Positions 21,343 to 31,438 of a stretch of DNA of 64,000 bases are shown one piece after another. The notes under the pieces are model-generated. The model was not told where the DNA came from and did no database searches. It saw only the letters and a list, made by a program, of their open reading frames with translations. Origin of the DNA: Mauremys mutica (lineage: Eukaryota > Chordata > Testudines > Geoemydidae); NCBI RefSeq assembly GCF_020497125.1, contig NC_059073.1, forward strand, positions 13,537,225-13,601,224, given 5' to 3'. Every line of letters starts with the position of its first letter. Position 1 is the stretch's first letter. The translations under genes and the position numbers were made by a program.

Positions 21343-21649
21343 CAGAGGTCCCCAGAATGTGGGGTGTGTCCCCCTATGGGGGCGTGGAGAACCATTGGGG
21401 GGGCAGGGAGGGAGCACCATCCAGCTCTGCTCGTGGCCCTGGCTGCTGACCCGGTGTCTGGGGCCCCAGCTGCCAGCCTTGGCCCCGGCTGGGGCTCTGC
21501 TCCACTCCCAGCCCTGTCCCGAGCTGTGGCCTCAGCCTCGGCCCCTTTGCCCCGTTCACATCTCCCTCCTCACAGAGCCACAGCCCTGCTCCCGGCCCCA
21601 GCTCAGGATGGGGAGGAGGGGGTGACCCTAAAATGTTTGGGGTCCACTG
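21343..21649. mobile_element. hAT-type MITE, 307 bp, GC-rich
   Basis: Terminal inverted repeats CAGAGGTCCCCAGAATGT and, from the right, CAGTGGACCCCAAACATT. An exact 8-bp target duplication ATCTAAGC flanks it (21335-21342 and 21650-21657). The interior is very GC-rich (CCCCAGCTGCC, CCCCGGCTGGGG) with open frames on both strands that reflect base composition, not genes. It resembles in style the GC-rich part of the larger hAT at 21947-25078. Confidence 0.9.
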
Positions 21650-22266
21650 ATCTAAGCAATAGACTATCATGTATGTCTTATGGGGAAATATGGACTTACA
21701 GATCACTTTGCATACATTTTTGCTACATTTAAAGTAAACTAGACGAAATTATTCTGCAAAAATTGGAAAGTATACCACTGAGGAGGTATAGAGGGAATAA
21801 TAATGTTTCAATCTCTCTTGGGGGTCTATATCAGTGTGTTTTATTAGATTATTTGGTAAAGCAGAGCTGCAAAAATTGAAAAAAGGAATATTTGATCCTA
21901 TGAAATCCTTAGTATTTTGGTTTCCTGAAATGATTATCTTATAGATCAATGGTTACCAAACTTATTGTACTGGTGACCCCTTTTGAACACCAAGCCTCTG
22001 AGTGCGCCCCCCCACTCCAGAAATTAAAAACAATTTTTTATATATATAACCCTATGTTAAATACTAAATTTAAACCCTATTGCTTAAAATGAATTTACCT
22101 TTTCTCACTGCTTTTAAATTAAGACTAAAACACATTTTTATCGAATTAAATATAAGTGGAAAAGTTATTTTTAAGTAGAATTTTATTTTAATACATGACA
22201 GCAATTGACTCGAAGCAGCCAAAAATCAGTGAGATGGATGATGCTGTTTATTTGACACAAGAAGTT

Positions 22267-24000
22267 TTATTCTTGATGTTGTTTTTGAGATTTCGTCTTT
22301 ATTGTGAGAAGGCTGGAGAATCCACTCTTGCATTTGTAGGTAGTGGGAAATGGCAGAAGGATGCTCAAGGCCATTTCAGACACCAGTGGATATTCACTTG
22401 CAACTGAGCACCAGAACAGGTTTGGAGGCAGCTGTGTGAAGTTTGCTTTCACTTCATCATCCTTGATCATGTCGACAAACTGTTCCTGTGTGTGAATATC
22501 GTCAGTAGGTAACTGCTTAGCTGTCACACTGAAGGGTTCTTCACCAGGGAATGAGGTGCTTCTGGTAGTGCTGGGAAGCAGTGGGAGAACTCTTCATGAA
22601 GGGTTTTCAAATGTTCACTGATTGCTGACTTGAAAGCACTATCAATGTTAACTTCCTCCTCCTCCTCGCTGACCGAGGAAAGTGTCGGAAACATGCCGTA
22701 TCTTTCTGTGTCCGGCCTCCTGCACCACAGATCCAACTTCATCTGAAAGGCTTTGATTTTATTAGTCAGGTCTATTAATGTTGAACGTTTTCCAGGAAGT
22801 GACAGATTGAGATCATTAAGGCCACCAAAAATATCAACTAGGTATGCCAAGCAGAGAAGCCATTTCTTGTCACTGAACATTTTGTTCAGCTCTTGTTTCT
22901 GTTTTCGCAGGAAAAACTCTGCCATCTCTTCTTGAAGAATAAAAATGTGCTTTAATGTGCATCCCCTAGAAAGCCATCGGACTTGAGTGTGGAAAAGTAG
23001 AACTTCATATTCACCACCCATTTCACTGCAGAACTCTCGAAAGAGTCTATTCAGAGCATGAGCTTTAATGTAGTTCGCTGCTCGTATCACCACAGCATTA
23101 AGGCATATTGGCAATGTCTTTGCAGCTAGGACTTGACGATGGATTCCATGAGTGACAATCACATTAGGTGAGACACACTTTACCTGCTGAAAGCCAGACC
23201 GTGCACCTATCATTGCTGGAGCACCATCGGTACAGATACCACAAAGGTTTTTCCAGTCAGTGCCATTGCTTTCGAAAAAGGCAGTCACCTTATTGAAAAT
23301 GGCCTGTGCTGTTGTGGTGGTTTTAAGTTGTTCACAGAATAAGAACTCATCCTTAACATCCCCGGCATTACCATACCGTACGAATGCTATCAATTGTGCA
23401 CAGTGAGTAACATCAGTAGTTTCTTCAAGTTGCATGCTGAACATACTGAACGGAGAATGTTTGTTTAATTTTGTGCACAACTTGTTTTTGATATCTTTAG
23501 ACATCTAACGTATTCCGCGTTTCACGGTATTGTTAGACATGGAAAGCATATTCCGTTTTTTGGCAGTATCATTGCCAACCATAAGTGCCACGGTATCTTT
23601 GCATGCTGCAGAATAAGCTCCTCACCTACTGTATGTGGCGTTTAGGTACAGGCAATTCGTAGTGACACAATATAAAAGGCATCCACAGCTGAGGAGGTTT
23701 GCTGTCAGAAATTTCCATCAGCGTCAAGCCTGGCCTCCTTTGTTGCTTCTTCTGTGTTGGAAAAAAATCCATGTTTTGATTTTTATGCTCAGGATTTTTA
23801 GTTTCAAGATGTCACTGCAGTTTGCATGGTTTCATTGATTCAGCAGACAAAACTTCTCAGCAAATGACGCATTGAGGTTTTTCAATACCAGAGGTGGTGA
23901 TACTGGTAAAACCAAGTTTAATGTAAGACAAGATACTTTCATTTTTTAGCGGTTTTAGCAGTACAGGTGCTATTTTCAGGAGAAAGTTTGCACTTGTGTG
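22267..24000 (-). pseudogene. hAT transposase (ZBED5/SCAND3-like) pseudogene
   Basis: The main frame (22524-23504, 326 codons) has MQLEETTDVTHCAQLIAFVRY (catalytic-core start), LCGICTDGAPAMIGARSGF, THGIHRQVLAAKTLP (usually HCxxHRxxL; the Cys is here Gly) and VRWLSRGCTLKHIF (core end). A second frame (22267-22527) gives FWCSVASEYPLVSEMALSIL and FPTTYKCKSGFSSLLTIK, the C-terminal dimerisation region. The two are separated by a frameshift near 22525. Upstream, DTVALMVGNDTAKKR and SNNTVKRGIR are readable with a stop just before MSKDIK. A BED-finger remnant may lie at 23830-23990. The same family gave rise to the vertebrate ZBED5/FAM200/SCAND3-type genes. Confidence 0.8.
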
Positions 24001-24179
24001 TCTGACTGTTAATTAATAAAGTACTTGTTCAGCTGCAAATCAAGCCCTCTAATGTTGTCTCAGTACCAGCGCCAGCCATAGGAAAAATGGCGCCCTGGGC
24101 AAACTTCTACTTGGCGCTCTTTCTTTGGAAGTGGAGCAGCGCTGGAGGTGGAGTGGAGTTGCGGTTGGAGCTGGGCTGG

Positions 24180-25045
24180 AGGAGCTTGGGGCTCTAAGGT
24201 CCACACATGGTGGTAATGGTGGCTCACAACCAAGCGCCTGGCCGGGCTCACAGCAGGTGGCAGGCCTCGGGGCTGACAACCCTGTGTGTGGCAGGGCTGG
24301 GAGTTAACAACCTTGTGCCCGTCAGAGCTCCTGGCTGATAACCCTCAGCATGGCTGGGCTCTGCCTGACAACCCCAATACAGGGGTCGGGGCTCACAGCG
24401 TCCTGGATGCTCCAGCTCAGGCCTTACAGCCCCTTTTCTGGTTGGGGTCAGGGATCACAAAACTGCGCCTGGCCGAGGTCGAGCTCACAGCCCCATGCCT
24501 GGCTGGAGCTCGCAGCCCCACTCCTGGCCAGGGTTGGGGTCAGGGCTTGCAGCCCCGTGTGGATGTCGGAGTTGGAGCTTGCAGCTCCATGTGAGGGTTG
24601 GAGTTGGAGCTCGCATCTCTGCTCCTGGCCAGGGTTGGGGTCAGGGCTCGCAGCTCTGCAGTCCCACAAGGAGGTTGGGGTCGGGACTCCCAACCCCGCA
24701 TGGGAGTCGGAGTCGGGGCTCGCAGCCCTGTACCTGGTTGGAGCTCACAGGCCTGCTCCTGGCCAGGGATGGGGTAAGGGCTCATGGTTGCAACCTAGCA
24801 CAGGGGTTGAGACTTGTGGCTCGCAGCCCCGCTCCTGGCCAGGGTTGGGGTCAGGGCTTGCAGCCCTGCAGCACCACACAGGGGTCGGGGCTCACAGCCT
24901 GGCAGCTCCACACAGAGGTTGGGGCTCGCAGCCCCAGATGGTGGTTGGGGCTTGCAGCCATGCATCGCCGTCGGGGCTCGCAGCCCAGCGCAGGGGTTGG
25001 AGCTCGCAGCCACGCGCCGGGGTCGGGGCTCGTGACCCCCACATA
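24180..25045. repeat. GC-rich imperfect tandem repeat inside the hAT
   Basis: Variable units of about 30-60 bp built on GGGGTCGGGGCTCGCAGCCC and CTCCTGGCCAGGGTTGGGGT recur more than a dozen times. Long open frames on both strands (up to about 239 codons) come from this composition. The array lies 5' of the transposase and may have replaced or expanded the element's leader. Confidence 0.8.
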
Positions 25046-25086
25046 ACTGGGTCACAGCCCTCAGTTTAAGAACCAAAGTTATAGAT

Positions 25087-25614
25087 AGTCAAATCATTTC
25101 CTTAACAGAGGAGATGAAGCCAGGAGCTGTGGAAGTAGTTCAAAATTCATAAATTGTAGTAGTTTTGTGCCATAGCTGTCTTGAGATACTGTCTTGGGAT
25201 GTATATGTGTTCTTTAAACATATTTCTTGTAAGTGAGATATTTGAATGTATACATTTGGGAGTGTGGGGGAGGAGATAGTATTTTGGAATGTGTTCATTA
25301 TGAGCGTAAACTTGCTCTTCTAATCAATCACTATCACAAACGGACACAAAGGGGGTGTGTGTGTATGTGTGAGATAGAGAATGTATAATTCTGTAGTTTC
25401 ATTTTTACCTTATTCTGCACTTTACTCCAATATAAAACAAGATGCTACCTTTTATTATATGTGAAATAATGTTTGAAAAACCTGTTGGACATAGCAGTTT
25501 GAGAAAGGAAAAGATACATTTGTGTTGGGGTAATTGCCCCACTTATATGGGGGGTAGATACACTAGGGAAGGGGTAAAAGGCAAATACCATCCGAGAATG
25601 TATCAAATGAACTA
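25087..25614. other. No recognisable feature; short GT-rich run
   Basis: Unrecognised DNA with a brief GTGTGTGTATGTGTG run near 25353. Confidence 0.35.
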
Positions 25615-26372
25615 TTTCCAGTACAGAAAGGGAAGTGTTAATACCACTGTGAAAGACTTCACTGGTAAGATCATATCTATAATACTGTGTACTGTTTTGG
25701 TCATCCATGTTCAAGAAAGATTAATTAAAACAGGAGCAGGTGCAGAGATCAGCTAGTAGGATGAGCAGGAGGATGGAGAACCTATAAAAATAATAATAAT
25801 AGGAGAGATATCAGTCTCCTAGAACTGGAAGGGACCTTGAAAGGTCATTGAGTCCAGCCCCCTGCCTTCACTAGTAGGACCAATTTTTGCCCTGCATCCC
25901 TAAGTGGCCCCCTCAAGGATTGAACTCACAACCCTGGGTTTAGCAGGCCAATGCTCAAATCACTGAGCTATCCCTCCTCTCCACCTATCTTACAAGAGGT
26001 GACTAAAAGAGGCTGGTTTCTTTAGTTTAGCAAAATGAAGGCTGAGAGAGATTATGGCTTCTGGGTATAAATCATCTGGTAAATCTTTACCTTAAAAAGC
26101 TCTTTCTCCCTCCCTGGGAAAATATTGGCACAAAAATGAGTAGGATAAACTGGCCATGAATAAATTTAGATAGGATATTAGAAGAAGATTTCTAATCATC
26201 AGAACAGGTTCTGGAACAGTTTATGAATAAGTGTATGGGGGGCAAACAACCTAACTATTTTTAAGGTGGAGCTTGGTATTATTATAAATGACATTATATG
26301 GCAAGGGTGCCATGATAGTAGAGGATTGAACTCGGTGACCCAGGAGGTCCTTTCTAGTCCTATGTTTAAACC
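25615..26372 (+). mobile_element. CR1 LINE fragment, old, split by a SINE
   Basis: Sense CR1 relic. Positions 25634-25700 read like the block before the conserved [10 protein letters not shown] region (GTTAATACCACTGTGAAAGACTT...ATACTGTGTACTGTTTTGGTC). It resumes at 25985 with CTATCTTACAAGAGGTGACTAAAAGAGGC and ends about 26372 (TTTCTAGTCCTATGTTT). The SINE interrupts it at AACCTAT, of which ACCTAT is repeated after the SINE. Frames are broken. Confidence 0.75.
25788..25982 (-). mobile_element. tRNA-derived turtle SINE (Cry-type), antisense
   Basis: On the minus strand it opens with a tRNA-like head: GGGATAGCTCAGTGAT (A box, 25959-25974) and GGTTGTGAGTTCAATCC (B box, 25918-25934). A linker and then a tail equal to the CR1 3' end (GTCCCTTCCAGTTCTAGG, ending in AT-rich repeats) follow. 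The layout matches the tRNA-derived SINEs of cryptodiran turtles. A second copy is at 56516-56694. It is transcribed by RNA polymerase III in principle and depends on CR1 for movement. Confidence 0.85.
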
Positions 26373-27089
26373 TCTTCTTAATCAGGAATGAAAAAGTGGG
26401 TTTTCGATTAAACAAAGATTTTCACACAAAGTTTTTCTTTTAAAATTTCTGATTTTTTCATTAGAAAATATGAAAATCAAAATTTTTGAAACCAAACACG
26501 TTTAAAAAAAAACTAAAGGTTGAAAAGTCAAAATTTTCTGCCCCCAAAAATCCATTTGCTGACCAGCTGTTGTGGATCACTCACCTCAAATAGCTACTGG
26601 TGGCATATTTGGCATTGAAGTAGATTCTCAGTAGATTCTCTCAAGACCTATTCATGCACTTTTGCATGGATGGGTATGTGGAAAGCCTACAGATGAGTCT
26701 TTCATGTCTTGCAGATTGCATCTGGGCTGCGGGCTGCTGGTTGTATCTGTTTTAGTTCCTGGTTTTACTAACAACAAGATGTGTAGTAGTGTAGTGTAAA
26801 AGCAAAAAACCACTTTTGAAGTTATAAATACCAAATGATATCCATTTCAATTTCTCACTTACTTCAAGAACTGTCACAATAAAATAATTAAGAGTACAGC
26901 TTTGCTGAATCCTCTAGAAACAACAAACTATCAGTATGTAGGAGAGCTCATTGTTTGAAATTCACCCTTCCCTCCCCCCCAAGTCTGGTTTGGTTGTTGA
27001 AAATGGAACTGTTCATATTCAAATATAGGATATAATAGTTTTTTTTCACTAATATCAATCTTCTCCCAACTGACCTACAAAGTGGTTTC
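26373..27089. other. No gene; AT-rich low-complexity DNA
   Basis: Positions 26390-26560 are A/T-run-rich (TTTTCGATTAAAC, AAAATTTTTGAAACC) and resemble a common old reptile repeat ending GACCAGCTG, which I cannot name. The remainder is unrecognised. Confidence 0.3.
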
Positions 27090-28224
27090 TCAAGGGCATA
27101 GCAAACCTCTTCCCACAACCCAGGCTCCCCACTCCTCAATGGGATCTCAACCTAGTGTTAAAGGACTAACTAGACCCCCGTTTGAACTCATGCCACTTGT
27201 TTACTAACTCACCTTTCCATGAAGACAGTGTTCCTCATTGCCATCACTTCTGCCAGAAGGATAGGGGAGATAACAACTTTGGCATCCCCCTTTCATGTGT
27301 TCTTTCCTGACAACGTCACACTTAGACCACATCTAAAGTTTACTCCCAAGATGACTTCTGAATTTCACATGAACCAGCTTCCAGCCTTTTATCCCAATCC
27401 TCATGGGGATAACAGTTAAACCATCCTCCATATGCTCGACATGAGAAGAGCCATGGCCTCCTATTTGGACAGGACAAGGTCTTCAAGGAAATCACCAAGA
27501 TTTTCCCCTCCGTTGCAGATAGGTCGAAAGGTTCAGTGATATCAGCTCAGAGACTCTCCAAATGGGTCTCTGTCTGTATTAAATTCTGTTATCAATTGCG
27601 TAATACAGCACCCCCATCTTCGGAATGCACACATTCTATGAGGTTGGTCTCCTCATCCGTCACCACCTCCAGGGGTATCCCTATATAAGAAATCTGCAGA
27701 GCAGTTACCTGGAAATCTGTGCATACCTTTTCAGAGCACTATGCCATCCTGGGGGATTTGGCCGCAGATGCCAAATTCAGTGCCACAATACGATCAGCCA
27801 TATGGATTAGACTCTGAAGTCCCAGGCCCAAGTGGTTGGTACTGCTTGGGAATCACCTACAATGGAGCACCCATAGGGACACTAGTTGAAGAAGAAGTAG
27901 TAGTAGTCACTCACCTTGTGTAGTAGCAATGGTTCTTTGAGATGTGTGTCCCTATGTGTGCTCCATGACCCACCCTCCTCCTCTCTACTTCGGAGTTCTA
28001 GTAGTTTACTTCGTGCTAGAGAAGGAACTGAGGAGGGAATGCTCGTGCACGCTCGCTAGCCTCATGGAAGGTGAGAAGCAGTGCATGCGCATGTGGGACA
28101 GACTGCTACCAGTGTTCTTCAATCAACAGTGCAGGGGCGCAGACACACCTACTATGGAGCACCGATAAGGGAACACATCTCAAAGAACCATAGTTACCAC
28201 ACATGGTGAGTAACTTCTTCCTTC
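27090..28224 (+). mobile_element. DIRS retrotransposon 3' end (second subfamily)
   Basis: 5'-truncated DIRS copy. It begins inside the recombinase (WDLNLVL at 27138), passes the core (FLIAITSARRIGEITTLA at 27230), and continues to TYNGAPIGTLVEEE (27855-27895). It then has an internal complementary region (27854-27966) and a right terminal repeat ending near 28217. The terminal text (GTGTCCCTATGTGTGCTCCAT) differs from that of the neighbour at 28547, marking another subfamily. The left end is absent. Confidence 0.8.
27138..27830 (+). pseudogene. DIRS tyrosine recombinase fragment
   Basis: It contains the first catalytic Arg in ITSARRIGE (27246-27272), which corresponds to ITSARRVSE in the copy at 28547. 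Later frames read KGSVISAQRLSKWVS and a C-terminal part with several stops. The catalytic His/Arg block is not readable in one frame. Dead. Confidence 0.7.
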
Positions 28225-28546
28225 TCCAGCTTAATGGAATTCTGAACTAGCATAGAGCTGCAATAGTGGCAAGAGGGAAATGTTGGAGGTAGGGCTGGAG
28301 TGCAATATAATGTTGGCTAGTAGAGTGATTTACTGAGAGCCATTATCCTCTGGTGAAAGTTAGAGCAACTGAGGCTGCACTAACTTGTGTCAAGTTGGTT
28401 TGACTCCATGGCAGCTACCAGGGTCTGAGGGGCAGAAAGATAGTATAAAGCTGTCTATGCTGCTCCTTAATCTTGAACTCACCAAGATGGCACACCTGGG
28501 GATCCAGCCCATGTAGCATACACATCTGGAGTGTAAGAGGTGTTAG
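28225..28546. other. Spacer between two DIRS elements
   Basis: About 320 bp with no recognised repeat or coding signal, separating the right end of one DIRS subfamily from the left end of another. Confidence 0.4.
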
Positions 28547-28735
28547 TTCTTCTTTGAGTGCTTGCTCATATCGATTCCAATTAGGTGTGCGCGCGTCGCG
28601 TGCACGTTCGTCAGAAGATTTTTACCCTAGCAAGACTCGGTGGGTCGGCTGGGTCGCCCCCTGAAGTGGTGCCATTATGGTGCCAGATATATACCCCTGC
28701 CGACCCAATGGCCCCTCAGTTCCTTCTTACCCCCC
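28547..28735 (+). repeat. DIRS left terminal inverted repeat
   Basis: Matches the reverse of 34362-34590 with about 85-90% identity by eye. It starts TTCTTCTTTGAGTGCTTGCTC. The right repeat extends about 25 bp further outward than the left. Confidence 0.9.
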
Positions 28736-28943
28736 GTGTGATGGTCGTTGGAACTGTGGAGCGCGGCTTTGCTGATCTCCACGTCCCTAGCTTACTCGTA
28801 GTTCTTTGCTGCTAATTGTGTTTATAGTTCGAGTTCTTATAGTTATAGTTAGTATTATTTGTTGTGTATTTATATATAGTGAGTGTATATAGTTTAAGGG
28901 GGGATCGGGGATTAGCCCCTTTCCTCCACCCTGATGCGGGCTC

Positions 28944-31283
28944 ATGCCCAAGTCACTGGGATTCAAACCGTGCTTGGCGTGCCAAAAGCCGATGCCAATA
29001 GGGGACCCCCACAACTCCTGCCTGAAGTACCTAGGGGAATCCCACCTTCCTGATAAGTGCCGCATCTGCAAATCATTTAAACCGAGGACGAAGAAGGAGC
29101 GGGACTTTCGATTGAAACAGCTCCTCATGGAGTCGGCACTTAGTCCTGCACCATCAGTACCGAGTGCTCAACAGGCTGCATCTGTAAGGAGCCCTGGCAC
29201 CGGCCCTTACCGGCACTGATATCTGCTCGGCACCGCTCCCTGTCCCCGGGACCCAGGAAGCAGCATACGGCTCCAGCTGCTTCAGCTCCACAGAAGAAGC
29301 ACTCATTGAAGACGGATCGCCCAGCACCGTCATCTTCCACGGCACCGCCGACTGTGGCACCACCGAGCACGGCACTGTTGAGTCCGGTGCCTGACAGCTC
29401 CCCGGCTCATGCTGTGGTTGAGCTTGCTCTCCCTTCTATGCCGGAGACCTTCTCCACGGCAAGGGAGCTCATAGCTATGACGGAGTCTGCACGGCCTCAA
29501 CCCCCGGCACTGCCGGTGTGGGTCATCCAATCCATTGGGAAACCAACCCTGGTAAGTCCACCCTCCGTCGGACCAACAGAGAGACGTCATTCAAGATCAC
29601 GGTCTCACCGACGCTCTCGATCCCGCTGATCCCACTCCTGGCACCGCTCTCCATCGCGGTACCGGTCGCACTCGCGGCACTGTTTGGCCTCTCAGTCGCC
29701 GGCCAGATCCTCCCAGTACCGATCCGACTCACGGCACCACTCTTGGCACCGTATATCCCGCAGTTGCTCCAGACGAAAGAACTTGAGTTCCTGGTCGACC
29801 TCCTGGCACCGCTACGGTCGCAGGTCCTGGTCTCACTCGCGGTACTGTTATAGCTCCCGGTACCACTCTCCAGTACCGCCCCGGGGAAGAACAACCAGAA
29901 CCGTGGCTCCCTCTCAGGGTCTGTCAGCACCGCCGTGGCCGTCGAGACACACATCGGTGTCATCACAGGCTGGTAGTGCTTCCTATCCACAGGAGCGCGA
30001 TTCGGATGTCCCCAGCCATATATTTCCCGAGAGCCAGAGCCACGAGCAAGGACCCCATCACTGGTCCTTCTGGACACCGTGGGCATACCACCAAGCACAA
30101 GGTGCTCTTTCAGTGTTTCCACGATCGGCCCCGTCAGAACACCGGGTGCCAGAGGCGACAGTAAGCTGTCCCCCCGACATGGGCACGGATGAGGCTCCGA
30201 TACCACCTGCAGATACCCAGGTCCCACCTGATGCAAATGATGCTCCTCAAGAACAGGAGCCCCCACAGGACCCTCTAGTCCCTGGCCTCTCCTCTTCCTC
30301 CTCGCCAGACGAGGTGGTGGCGGGAACATCCTCCTCAGGTCCTCTGCCAATTGATCTAAGGGCCCATCAAGACCTCTTGAGACGAGTGGCTCAGAATATA
30401 AACTTACAGGTGGAGGAGGTCTCTGAAATAGAGGACCCTGTAGTGGACATCCTTTCGGCTGACGCACCTACTAGAGTGGCTCTCCCGTTTATCCGCACCA
30501 TACAGGCAAATGCGGACACCATTTTGCAATCTCCAGCATCGATTTCCCTCCACAGCCAGGGGAGTAGAGAGAAAATTCATGGTCCCCTCAAAGGGGTATG
30601 AATATCTGTACACTCACCCACCTCCTTGCTCTCTAATAGTGCAATCGGTGAACAAAAGGGAGCATCATGGCCAGCAAGCCCCTGCTCCTAAATCGAAGGA
30701 GGCTAGGCGCATGGACCTCCTAGGCCGCAAAATATACTCGGCCGGGGGCCTTCAACTTAGGGTGGCAAACCAACAAGCCCTCCTAAGTAGGTATAACTCT
30801 AACACGTGGACGTCCTTGGGGAAGTTTACGGAGCTTCTTCCCCAGGAGTCCCGTCAAGAATTTACGGCCTTACTTGAGGAGGGTAAAAAGGTGGCAAGAA
30901 TCTCCCTCCAAGCCTCTCTGAATGCAGCGGACTCTGCAGCCAGAACTCTGGCGTCAGGAGTGACAATGAGGCGCATCTCCTGGCTCCAGGTATCAGGCCT
31001 TCCTCCTGAATTACAACAAACTATTCAGGACTTGCCCTTCGAAGGCCAGGGTCTTTTCTCAGACAAGACTGACCCCAGATTGCAAAGTCTGAAGGACAAT
31101 CACGTCACAATGCGCTTGCTGGGTATGCACACGCCAGTGACCCAACGCAGGACCTTCCGGCCCCAGCCACACCGCCCTTACGCCCCACCGAGGCTGCGTC
31201 AGGACTTTAGCAGAAGGCGTGGTAGAGGGAATCATCGGAGGCAGTCTGGCCCTCAAGGGGGTCAAAATCAGGCCCCCCCCTAA
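28944..31283 (+). pseudogene. DIRS Gag
   Basis: Four overlapping open pieces in different frames: 28944-29219, 29306-29629, 29684-30601 and 30510-31283. The N-terminus has the Cys/His motif CLACQKPMPIGDPHNSCLKY...GESHLPDKCRIC. The middle is rich in Ser, Pro and Arg, with an RS-dipeptide run (HSRSRSHRRSRSR, about 29586-29628). The C-terminal piece has GYEYLYTHPPP, RRMDLLGRKIYSAGGLQLRV and a helical domain with QESRQEFTALLEEGKKVARISL, then a basic tail (FSRRRGRGNHRRQSG). Gag would coat the RNA. At least two or three frameshifts break it. Confidence 0.8.
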
Positions 31284-31438
31284 ACCACCAGCGGAGCCCA
31301 AGCAGAACTTTTGATGGGACGCCCGAGGACGGCCCACCAGTTATTTTCCCGGATCTTTTTCCTCCATTTTTCAACCGCCTCTCCCATTTCCTCCCTGCCT
31401 GGTCCCAGCTGACTTCCGATTGCTGGGTCCTGCGCACG

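Larger units (their letters stand above)
21947..25078 (-). mobile_element. hAT transposon, 3.1 kb, transposase-bearing
   Basis: Flanked by the exact 8-bp duplication TTATAGAT (21939-21946 and 25079-25086). Ends are CAATGGTTACCAAACTTATT and, from the right, CTTTGGTTCTTAAACTGAGG, imperfect inverted repeats of the Charlie-like CAGNGGTTCTCAAACT type. The minus strand holds a transposase pseudogene (22267-24000). The 5' third (24180-25045) is a GC-rich tandem array. It shows every structural part of an autonomous element, but the gene is broken. Confidence 0.9.

Noticed and set aside
24350..25069. 239-codon open frame on the plus strand and similar frames on both strands
   Set aside because: They lie in a GC-rich tandem array and are open in several frames at once because of low stop-codon density. 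No protein domain is visible.
25918..25982. tRNA gene
   Set aside because: A and B boxes belong to a SINE with a CR1-type tail. There is no full cloverleaf outside the repeat context.
29523..30467. 314-codon frame on the minus strand
   Set aside because: It is the reverse strand of the DIRS Gag region with high GC and RS/Pro-rich codons. No domain on this strand.
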